From Cephalotrichum gorgonifer (Eukaryota > Ascomycota > Sordariomycetes > Microascales > Microascaceae), in NCBI GenBank assembly GCA_900312665.1, contig ONZQ02000004.1:1-64000 (forward strand): a DNA stretch of 64,000 nucleotides, read 5' to 3'. The first letter of the stretch is position 1, and every line of letters starts with the position of its first letter. Of the stretch, positions 12,723 through 23,107 are shown one piece after another. The notes under the pieces are model-generated. The model did not search any database. It was given only the letters and a program-made list of their open reading frames with translations, and was not told where the DNA came from. A program made the position numbers and the translations under genes.

Positions 12723-15700
12723 TCAATACCTTCTGGGGTCATTACCTCCGCCACGACCCCAGCTACCTCCTCGATACTGGCCCCTTCCAGGGGGAGGAGG
12801 TGGTTGCTGTCGGTTATCGGAACGGTTTGTCCCCGGAGGTACACCGGGAGGGCCCCATTGGCGGTTATCGTACGAGTAAGAGGAGGATGGTGGCGGCGGG
12901 GGTAGCCCCATGCCGAAGTTCGGATGCCCAGGCGGTGGGACCCATCCCTGCCCCTGTCCCTGCTGTTGGAACGCGGGCATGGGCGGGGGAGGGTAGAACG
13001 ACTGGCGCTGCTGGTTGTAGTTTTGATGTTGGCCAAAGGGCGGGTTGTCTCGGGCCGTTTGATACTGATGGCTGCCACCGCCACCACGGCCATTGGAATG
13101 CATGCCCTGCGGAGCGTAGCTGATCCGATCACCTCCGCGACCGCGTCCCCGTCCCCTATCGAAACCGCCACGTCCCAACGGCGCGCCTCCATGGCTTCGA
13201 CCTGATGTCTCCAGCGAGCGCTTGATGTGTTCAATATCACCCCGATCTAGTACAGGTTTCGGCAGTCGCGCGCCTCGGAGTAGCATGGACTTGTGGCCAT
13301 GCGTGGTTTTTGGGATTGTATATTCAACACTGTAAAACACAACTATATTAGAGGGAGGCTCGGCAACATGATGAGGAACGACTTACCTGATTGACCGGTC
13401 ATATTCAAGACAGGGCATGGTCTTCCGCTTCAAAGGGTACTCGAGTGGACCATGAGGTAGGTACTCGTCAAGTTTTCCAACTGTTCCGATTAGCCCACCG
13501 CTGGTGCGGGGATCTAGTTCATGTTTTGATGCTCCCTGCTTCTTGGAGTAGAAGTGACTCGTGATGTCGCCATAGAGGTCCGGGTGGGCATCGGACAGGA
13601 TCAAAACAACCTTGCCTACTTTATTTCGCTCGGTATCCTCCGGGCTAAGCAGCGGGTATTTGCTTTCAACGGCCTTGAGAAGACGGGGCATGTCAATGAA
13701 CGGCAGGAGCGCCACACCTTGCCATGCCCATTTCTTCCCATTCAGGTCGGTTACGAATTCCTCGGGATAGAAGTCGATGATTTCGCTGTCCTCACTAGTC
13801 ATGAGGTCGTGGAAGACCTCAGGTAGCGCACGGCGAGAAGCCGCCGGAAGGACACTCATGAGCTGCTCAAACGGTTTGGACGTTCGGCCTGGCTCGAATT
13901 TGATCTTCATCTTCTCCAAGTCCGCGAAGTCCGCAGCGAAGGGGGCATAATGATACGGGTAATACCAGTCCCATGATGGGCATCCCTGGAAGTAGTAAAG
14001 TAGAACCCAGGCCAGTCCTTCGACGTATGCCCGTGCAACCTGGTGCCGGAACGAAATATCCTTGGGGTCGACATGGAACTTCTGTTCATAATAGCGGTCC
14101 GCATATCCTTCATCCCATAGCCTGACGGTATCTACCGGGCCTTCGTCGGCCGAGGGTGTCGAAGGGCCGGGGGCTCCACTTTTGGGTGTGCTGCTTCCTG
14201 GAGTTGCGGTGCTATCGTCAGCTGGAGGGGTCTTCCGTTTTCCAAGAACGGAGTTCGGAGATTCCGGTATCGGGGCGGATTGAGTCTCCGAGCTTTGAGA
14301 GGGCTGAGCAGCGGGTTGGGTCGACGCTGCCATGAGGCTCTTGATAACGCTGGCAGCGCTTCTGTTGGCCGTATTTGCATCCTTAACCGCATTGTTGCCG
14401 ATAACTGTGTCATGAGAGACGGGCCGCGGCTTTGAGAAGTCGGATATCGTATGGAGCGCCCCGATGCCGGACGGAGCTGTGTCCACATTGTGGCGTTTTC
14501 CCCGCCCCCCCCCCTGTTGGCTCATTCTGGAGTCTTCCTGGAGTTTTCGGCGTTTCGTGTTGGCCTCTCGGCGGTCTTCCTGGGCCTTCCTCCGCTTGAA
14601 GATTCCATCTTCTAGCTTTGCTAGGCCATCCATAATAACCTGGCATCGCTTAAGATCGATGTGCCCATCCCTGGTCACATAACCACCCATGAATGGCAGG
14701 TTGTCTCTCCAGATGGCAGTCAGTGTATGAATGCCATCTTCCCGGATCTCGAGGGCTGGCAGGTGCGGCAAGAAATCATTGCCAACAAAGCAGCAAAGGA
14801 ATATCCAGTCATCGATAGCCCTCTCGAGATCAAATCGGAACGGAAGCTCAGGCACATGAAGCTCAATAGCCAAGTACTCTCTCAAGGCGGCTATGTGAAG
14901 CCAGATAAAGGGTTTGAGCGGCGCTTCGTTGTCCTTTTCATCGAACTCGCCCTCTGCCTCCTTTGCTTGCCCCCGGCAGTTCATTGCCTCGTGACCCTTC
15001 TGGCCGCAAATCTTGCACATTCTCGTTTGAGCGCCTTGGAAGAAAACATCCTCCCGCAGGACACGGAAGTGGGGTTCATGGGTGGCGAGTGCAAGCATGA
15101 TGAGATCTGCATCAAGGCCGTAGATGACGTGACGCGTGTTTGGGTTGTAGTCTGGAGATGCGCGCTGGGACCGGACGAAGTCCATGATCTTGTGCTCGCC
15201 TTCGCCGGGTACAGTGGCGTCAGATATGATGATCTTGAGACCCGCCCAGGCCGGATCGGTGCTTAGTTTGTAGGCGCACCAATATCGGAGGCTGGCGGCG
15301 AGAGTGTCCATGAAAGGGGTCCCAGGCGTAATTGTGTTGGAGTCAAACACCTGCTGTACCACCTCCTCGGAAGATGTAGGCATTGAACCCCCATTTTGTT
15401 TCCTGACCAGCTCCATCAGTTCTTGCTTCGCTATTTCCTTTTCCTGGGCTTCTTGGGCGGAGCGGAATCTCCGAGATCTCTGTTGGTTCATCTTCGCACG
15501 AGGCGCAACACCGTCTAGAAAGAAAAAAGAAGACCAATGTTAGTAGCCGCAGGTATAGCGCAAGCTGACGCGCCAAAAGACGGAAATACTTACCGACAGC
15601 GATAACAAGAACCTTTCGCGGCCGAACCATATTCACAACGCGATCGGTGTACTTGAAGATCTCCAACATCATCTCTTCCTCATCCTTGGGCGCTGGTCGA

Positions 15701-15903
15701 TCTTCGGGGTGGGAGCACGGGTGTACAATTCCATTCATGTCCAGGTAGAGGTTGTCGAACTCTTCGCCATTGGGGTTCGGCTGGGTGGTGTCAACCGGGA
15801 TAGAGGTGCCATCGTCGAGCTTTCGAGGCAAGTCCTCGATGACTGGCGATATGATTTTTGGGTATTTCTTGCTCAGCCAGCGGAAAGCAGCGGGGATACC
15901 CAT
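12723..15903 (-). CDS. rat1: 5'-3' exoribonuclease 2 (Rat1/Xrn2)
   Basis: Rat1 is the nuclear 5'-3' exoribonuclease that trims rRNA and snoRNA precursors and helps terminate RNA polymerase II. Three exons fit exactly: 15903-15594, 15514-13387 and 13329-12723, encoding 1,014 residues. The N-terminus MGIPAAFRWLSKKYPKIISP and the acidic active-site segments FDNLYLDMNGIVHPC, ATVPGEGEHKIMDF and YGLDADLIMLAL are those of the XRN family. A CCHC zinc knuckle, CKICGQKGHEAMNC, marks Rat1/Xrn2 rather than cytoplasmic Xrn1. A second conserved block includes DDWIFLCCFVGNDFLPHLP. The tail is disordered, rich in RGG, Gly, Gln and Pro runs, ending in GGGNDPRRY. The upstream neighbour Uso1 is divergent, about 1.1 kb away. 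Key metal-binding acids are present, so it should be functional. Confidence 0.97.
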
Positions 15904-16993
15904 GTTGAAAGACCGGGATGGTAGTCTATCTCAACTACGTGTAGATGGTAAGGAGGCGAATTGCGCTCCGTTGCCAGTAGTTATCTAAGAAGAGAGCTGG
16001 AAGCCAACGGGATGGCTAGTGGGAAAGGCAGAATCACTTTCGCCTTGATCCGGGGCATGGGTAATATGATGGTCGAGAGTTGGCAGTCAACAGAAAGGCG
16101 AAATCTGTAGGGTGCGCGAAGGCGTGGAGGATGGAAGGAAGAATGCGACTAGGACGCTGGACAAGGAAACGGCTGGTTGAGTATTGGCCGGCCGCGCTGC
16201 GGGTTTGGCGCACACTTCTCTTGCGTGGGTATGTGGGTAAAAGACAGGCGCCGTTAATCCATGGCCTGTGACAGAAGAAATACTTCGGATGTCGAGTGGA
16301 AACTGTGAAGTTAACGCGAAGAAAACCTCAAGTCGAGACCAACAAGCTTTTCCCAAGGCAAAGTTATGCATGTAGTGAAGCGGATGCGACTCATGGGGAA
16401 GAGAGTACATACCTCATACGGATTTGTCCTTAATACACTGTGCGCTCGGTCCAGCCGCCCCGTAAGGTACATGCGGCTACCCATACCTGGTACATTAGGA
16501 TCATACCTAGTGGACTCGTCTATGGAGTAGGTTCTTCGTAATAGTTAGTATCCATAGGCTAAGTACGGCGGCCTGCCTGTCGTAGTCTCGCCTCGTATCT
16601 ATCCTCCAGGTTGAGGTACCCGCCTGCCTACACCTACCCGCTGTATTACCTAGGTACATGCTCATGGTGGTAGTACTTCCATGTGTACGTACCAGACGGA
16701 CTTGACCCCATTGGAGGTTGGAGCTCCTTGAATTTGTTCGTCCAGCTGTACAGACACGACAACACATCCATTCATGAATACGGGAGACTACCAAGCTCCA
16801 CCTGTTCTTAGCAACACCCTCCACCAGAGAGACCTCAACACTCGATATCTGGCTACGGCCGATTCTTCTACCCAGTGATCTAGTCACTCACTACGTGAAG
16901 CGACACCGAAACCCTCGATCTCGACTCTCTGGCCCTAGGTCTCACACCACCCATTCCCAATGGCACCGAATTGACCTGCAACATTACCCGAAA
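15904..16993. other. Divergent promoter region, Rat1 / Uso1
   Basis: About 1.1 kb lies between the two start codons and should contain both promoters. Open frames near 16087-16410 and 16507-16887 (minus) show no family features and I treat them as chance. An in-frame upstream extension of Uso1 from 16895 is open but does not resemble the family N-terminus. Confidence 0.5.
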
Positions 16994-19900
16994 ATGTTCT
17001 CACTCTCTACCGCGCCGGCCAAGCAGTCAGTTAGCGAGACAATCACTGTGCTCAGCGGTCGACTTAGCTCGGCAACACTCCTGGAAGATCGGCGGGCAGC
17101 AATCCTCGGCCTCCGGAGCTTTGCAAAAGACTACCCTGCCTCCGTAGCATCTGGGGCTCTCCGGAGCTTGATCGGGAGCCTAGGAAAGGATGGGGAGGAT
17201 GTGGACACTGTCAAGGTGGTTCTGGAGACACTTCTAATGCTCTTTAGTCCTAACGAAGACAGCCCTGAGGCGTCCGACGAAATTGCCCTCTGGCTTGCCG
17301 ACGAGTTCACCCAACGACAGGAGAACATAACGGCGCTGCTCCGGCTCCTAGAAGCAAGTGACTTCTATTCCAGGCTCTATGCCCTCCAGCTACTGAACGC
17401 CATACTCTCTGCCCGTACCGAGAGAACAGAGGAGTGCATACTCACAGCGCCATTGGGCGTCTCGATTCTAGTCGGCCTGCTGGACGAGCGGCGTGAGGCT
17501 CTTCGCGATGAGGCTATCAGCCTGTTGGTATATCTCACGCCCTCTTCAATCGAAATTCAGAAGCTAGTCGCGTTCGAAAGCGCATTCGACCGTATATTCT
17601 CCATCATAGAAGTGGAAGGGTCGGTCTCTGGTGGTGGGCGGACTGTGGAAGACTGCTTGATTCTGCTTGCCAATCTCCTCCGGCAGAACCCGTCAAACCA
17701 ATCGTTGTTTCGAGAGTCGAAGGGCATCTCTCATCTGTCAGGGCTCGTCGAGAGCGTGTCCAAACCGGAGTCCGAGAGTGAACTGGCAACCTGGGCTCAG
17801 GCCCAGACTAGTCGTAATATCTACGCTCTTTTGTCCGTCATTCGCTTGTTCCTGGTACCAGGGTCTGTGGGCCTGTCGCAGAACCAAGTCGCGTTTTGGC
17901 AATCTGGTCTGCTTTACCATGCGTTGCAGCTGTCCTTTTACCAAGGCGCGGAGGCTCAGATTAAAGCAGAGGTGGGTTCAGCCGACCCTCCCTTCCTGCC
18001 CAATCGATGGTTCCCAGCCATGCCTGGCTCCCTCCTGTACTTACAAGCATACATAGGCCCTATTCACTTGTGCGGACGTGATCAGGGGCAACTCGGACCT
18101 CCAGGGGGCGTTTGCGCAGCTAACCGTTCCCAGCCCCCTAATCGCGGGCGACCAGGCATCTCCCGGGGAGGCGAATGGAACGGCCATGGTTTACGTTATT
18201 GACGGTCTCCTGGATTTAACACTTGGCCTGCATTCCTCATCTGATTTCAACCTTCGCTTAGGCGCATGCGACTGTCTCAAGGCGTATTTCCATGCACATT
18301 CGGATATCCGTCTGCACTTCCTCTCCCGGGCAATCGATGGCCATAAGTCTGGTCGTGAGGAAATATCCAACGTTCTCACAACTCTGCTTCACCCGTCATC
18401 GCAGCTATCGACGAGCGACCCATATGGGCTGTGGTTCGCCGCCGTCATCATGTTTCACCTGCTCTATGACAACCCAGTAGCCAAGGCAGATGCTATGGCG
18501 GTATCGGAAGGGGATGTGGATGGCGGCGAGGAGGTTGTTACCGGCATTCAAACAATCACGTCCCACCTTATCTCGGGGCTGTCTCGTGGAGACGATGCCC
18601 GAATCCTCACGGGATATTTGATGTTGCTTTTGGGCTGGCTGTACGAGGACCTCGAAGCCGTAAATGACTTCCTTGGCGAAGCGAGCCATGTACAGGGACT
18701 GATCCAGGCCGTTGCTCACCCGGCCGGGGGGGATGAACTGGTCCAGGGTCTCTGTGCGATGCTACTCGGAATAGTGTACGAATTCTCGACCAAAGACTCG
18801 CCAATTCCCCGTGCGATGCTTCACCCTCTGCTACTCTCAAGGATGGGCCGGGACAAATACCTTGAGAAGCTAGCAAGGCTCCGGAGCCATCATTTCATGC
18901 GAGACTACGAGGTCATTCCGCAGCGCCTAGACCCCTCGAGCCAAGCGAAGCTTGCTGACGTCTACTTCGACGGCACATTTGTCGAGTTCTTCAAAGACAA
19001 CTACAGCAGAGCCACACGGGCAATTGACAGGGACCCCGATTTCGAAATCCCGGTCATTGTCAATGGGAACGAGAAAGGGGTGTCGCGGGAGCTGGTGGAC
19101 TCTCTTCGCAACGAGATACAAGAAAAGAGAGAGGCTATTCACAAAATGCAGGCGAACTTCGAGGCTCTTAAGGTCCAACTGGATCAGGAAAGGGATTCCC
19201 ACAAGCACTCCAGTGACGTGGCGTCGATGGAAATTTCCAAGGCGAAGGCGGTTAACGAAACACTCCAGAAGACCCATGAAGATGATTTGCGGTAAGGCGT
19301 TGCCTCTTAGCCCCTTCTCCCGCTGATCGGGTATAGGCGCGGATTCCTAAGGTCTAGTTCACGTGGCCGTCCCAGCTAACGCTTAAGGGGATGCTAGAAA
19401 ACTGAGGGCCGAACAGAAGACAAGGGATGAGCAACACATCAAGCAAGCGGAGCAAGTGAAACGGCGTCACGACGAAGAATTGCGGTATGACCCGTAGTGA
19501 ACAGAACAGGGATTGTATGGCGGCTAAACCTTGTCCAGGCAATACAACTTGACTCAGCAACGGTTGGAAGATGACCATGCCCGGCAATTGGAGCAGATAC
19601 AACGCCTAGCCAAGGCAGATGCGGAGCGGGTTCGCATGCGATCAGAAGCCGGGGAAGCTGATTTACGAGCGACTATAAGCCGCCTTGAGGTAGACGTACT
19701 GAAGGTAAGTTAACCTAATTGCTAAAGGCACTCTAGTCCGTAGCAAGGTATTCTGACAGTCATCATATAAGGTAAACAAGGCCAAGGCTCAGGAGCTGCA
19801 GGCGCTCCAAGAAAAGTTGGGTGAACAACTCGCAGAGCAAACCCGCGCAGCTCAGGAAGCACTCGCGCGGCTTGAAATCGCGGAGTCCAAACTGGCTGAA

Positions 19901-20152
19901 GAGGTCGCGGGGCGCAAAAAGGTCAGTGTGGAGTGGGCAGTACTTCCGAGAGGTGCAAGCTGACAATCTTGTGACTAGGCCGAGGCGTCGCTGCAGCAGA
20001 CGCTAGAAGCCAAGCAGGAGATACAAACCGAGCTGGACGACCTTTTGATGGTACTGGGCGACGTAGAGGAGAAATCCTCCAAGTATAAAGGACGCCTAGT
20101 GGAGCTTGGCGAAGAAGTTTCGGATGGCGACGATGATGAAGAAGAGGACTAG
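16994..20152 (+). CDS. uso1: Uso1/p115 vesicle tethering factor
   Basis: Uso1 tethers ER-derived COPII vesicles to the cis-Golgi before SNARE fusion. Six exons fit in frame: 16994-17971, 18057-19291, 19398-19484, 19539-19704, 19772-19921 and 19979-20152, encoding 929 residues. The start MFSLSTAPAKQSVSETITVL begins the armadillo-like globular head. The head contains EDRRAAILGLRSFAKDYP and IRGNSDLQGAFAQLTVPSP and continues to about residue 640. The rest is a charged coiled coil ending in an acidic tail, SDGDDDEEED. The tail is much shorter than in budding yeast Uso1 and closer to animal p115 in length. Four of the five introns cluster in the coiled-coil part. After the TAG stop the same frame stays open for 36 more codons (see findings). 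ATG 16994 is preferred over an upstream in-frame start because the family N-terminus begins there. Confidence 0.93.
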
Positions 20153-20866
20153 AATGGGACCGATGTTGGCGATGGCGATGGCAATGGGGATGGGGATAGG
20201 AACGAAGAGGAGAAGGCGAGCTCTCTTCGCAACCCGCGACGGCCCGACAGCAAGGAAAGGTAATCCACACCGGCCATGTCCCCGGTCCGCGACCTAAGCG
20301 CCGTGGCAAGATTCCGACCAGGAGTGATGGCACACATCGGTGGTGTGGTGTCAAGGCTGTTAGTCGTGATGCCCTATCCTCCTCAGCTGTGCGTACCGTA
20401 CCCTCCCTCTCCCACATACAATGAGCAAGGTCGCTCCGGGGTGCAACCGGCGGCCTAACTACGGAAGTTGGGACTTACAACAACCGTTGGATACTACAAA
20501 GCTAGCAGCAGCTTAGCGGGATGGAAATGAAGGACGAGTGAGACCAGTCGAATACCACCTGTTATTGCCCCGTCCTTGTTGGGCCTTTGGCCTTCATATC
20601 TGTCGGGCGGTGGCGGGTGGGGCAGGCCCTCGCCCGCCACCACGCACGTGCAGTCAGCTGGTGCCAGCAGTTTCCGTGGAAAATACTTTGTAATGCCACA
20701 CAGAAACATCCATCTTGTGTAAAAACTCAAGTGCGCCGCTATCCATCGTCGAAATATTGTGGACCAGGAAAATCAGGCACTGAAGAGAAAGAAGACGAGG
20801 GGAAGATTGAAGCCGACCGAGGGACGAATTTACGCCCACCGTTTTGTCTATCCAGATACGAGTACA
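20153..20866. other. Intergenic, Uso1 3' side and PRMT3 promoter
   Basis: The first 108 bases continue the Uso1 frame after its stop, with GAT/GGC-type acidic and glycine codons up to TAA at 20261. The remainder is taken as 3' untranslated region and PRMT3 promoter. The PRMT3 frame is open back to 20759, but that extension is not conserved-looking. Confidence 0.5.
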
Positions 20867-22781
20867 ATGGCTGCTATAGCAAATGCTCCCCGGGCCCTGT
20901 CCGCTTCCATTTCCGGCTCCTCTTCGTCGGGCGAGTCTGCCGGCGGCGGGGAATGGCAGGATTTGGAGTCCGATGTGGAACCGCTCAACATCGTCTCCCT
21001 CTTCGACGACAAGACCTTCCCGGACGCAAAGTCCATGCTTGAGTACTGCCGTGAGAAGTACGGATTTGACTTCCTAGCCACTTGCCGCCGCCTGGAGCTC
21101 GACTTCCACGGAGCTGTGAAGCTTTGTAACTTTGGTTCGTCTTGAGAATGAGTCCCCCGGCCCCACCTCTGCCCGCCTTAATGTTGCTTCGAACGGCGCC
21201 GCCGGGGCTAGGGTTGAGGGTTGAGATGTGATGTGGGCGTCTTGCTTGTGAGCCACTGGTACTGACGTGAGATTCGTTCGACAGTTCGGCAGAGCATCCG
21301 CTCCGGCCAGAAGCTGCCTGATGTCATCTCGGCTGAAGATGTTCAGGATGAAGCGCTCCTCCGCCCCGTTCTCGAGGACGACGGCCTTATCATCGAGCTA
21401 GATGATGTGTTGGCTGAAAACTCCGTGGCGGAGCCTGCCTCGGGCCTAGACAAGGACCAGGACTCGGCGGCAAGGAACAGGCAGCTGGAGGCCCAGCTGG
21501 CTACTCTCCAGGAACAGTTTGCGAGCTACCGCCTGACCGTGGAAGAGACACTCAACCGCCGATGGGGATATGACCCGAACTCCAAGTCCAACCCCGAAGG
21601 GGAGGTACCCAAGCTCCCGTCCGCTGGGTTTGACAGGGGGTACTGGGAGTCCTACGCGGGTCGAGGTAGGCCACCACGAGTGAGGCCCTGGAGTGAGCAC
21701 CGATAGATGCTGACCATTGTCTAGACATACACGAGACTATGTTGAAGGATGCAGTTAGGACGGACGCCTACAGGGACTTTGTTTACTCGAACAAGGACGC
21801 CTTCAAGGGCAAAGTTGTTCTTGACATCGGGTGCGGTACTGGTAAGCTATGCACCGCTTTTCGCCACCCCTCACATCCAGTTTCTTAAACCCTAGCCTAG
21901 GTATCCTGAGTATGTTCTGCGCCAAGGCGGGCGCCAAGATGGTCCTGGCCGTCGACAACTCATCCATCCTCGAGAAGGCCCGGCAGAACGTCGCCGACAA
22001 CGGGCTTTCGGACACAATAACCTGCATCGCCGGACGCATAGAGGATGTTAAGCTTCCCGTCGACAAGGTGGACGTCATCATCAGCGAGTGGATGGGTTAC
22101 TGCCTCCTGTACGAAGCCATGCTCAACAGTGTCCTGTGGGCACGGGACAAGTACCTCAAGCCGGATGGAATTCTTGCCCCGAGCGTGGCGACGATTTGGG
22201 CGTCGCCCGTGTCGGACGAGGAGTACGTCACGGAGAACATCTCGTTCTGGCAAGACGTGTACGGCTTCAGCATGAAGACCATGCAGGAGGGTATTTACGA
22301 CGAGGCGCACCTCGAGTGTATGCCGGAGCAGGCCGTCTGCGGCCAACCTTTCCCCCTGATCCGGCTCGACCTGCACAACGTGACCGTCGAGGAATTGGAC
22401 TTCACGGCGCCATGGTCGACCAAGTTGACTAGGGACATTGACAACCTGGACGGGTTCCTGATTTGGTTCGACATATTCTTTACCTCTACCCGTGACGAGA
22501 CGCTCCCCGCTGCCTCACTTACCTCCAAGGATTGGATTAGCCAGGACAACAGCAGGGTTGCTTTCACCACTGGCCCCTTTGGAAGGGACACTCACTGGAA
22601 GCAGGGCTTGCTACTCGCTCCCACCGAGAAGGAGGGTCCGTCGGCCCTCAAGGCCGGCACGGAGCTTTCTGGAGAGACGACATTCTCAGCCCTAAAAACC
22701 GACTCTAGGGCACTCTCCATCAAGACGACTTGGGGCACGCCAGGTCAGGAGAAGCGGTCTATGACGTGGAACCTGTCATAA
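20867..22781 (+). CDS. Protein arginine N-methyltransferase 3 (PRMT3 type)
   Basis: This is a type I arginine methyltransferase; PRMT3 orthologues mainly methylate ribosomal protein S2 in the cytosol. Four exons, 20867-21134, 21285-21665, 21725-21841 and 21901-22781, give 548 residues. The SAM-binding motif I is split by an intron within VVLDIGCGTG/ILSMFCAKAGA. The double-E loop is complete in IISEWMGYCLLYEAMLNSVL, and the THW-loop counterpart is FGRDTHWKQGLLL. The N-terminal region aligns with the PRMT3 C2H2 finger (SLFDDKTFPDAKSMLEYCRE and following), but the four expected Cys/His ligands are replaced. A helical linker with QLEAQLATLQEQFASYRLTV precedes the catalytic core. The catalytic residues look intact. 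ATG 20867 was chosen because residues upstream of it do not look conserved. Confidence 0.93.
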
Positions 22782-23107
22782 CATGGTCACGGTTATTGCC
22801 TAACTCGCAAGGAAGGGATGACTGTAGTTATATAAAAGGTCGCCGCCATAGCTGACAATGGAACGTACTAACTTGACCTGGTGCAAGGGGGTCGAGCCTG
22901 AGGTGGGTACGGGTCGTGCTCCCGAAGAAAAAACCTCATCGAGCACCTGAACTACCTCATATCTACGACTGGCCAGCCCTGAAACGTATGGGAAAGGAAG
23001 ACCGACGGATGTAGGGTGAGAAAAAGGTCAACCCCGGTCACCACCACAGTTTGTGTGGGTGCCATCAGGCGGCCTCGCCAAGCGGGAAAAAAATGCTAGA
23101 AAGGGGC
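22782..23107. other. Convergent 3' regions, PRMT3 / OPT
   Basis: The two genes point toward each other across 326 bases, which presumably hold both 3' untranslated regions. No gene or hairpin stands out. Confidence 0.5.
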
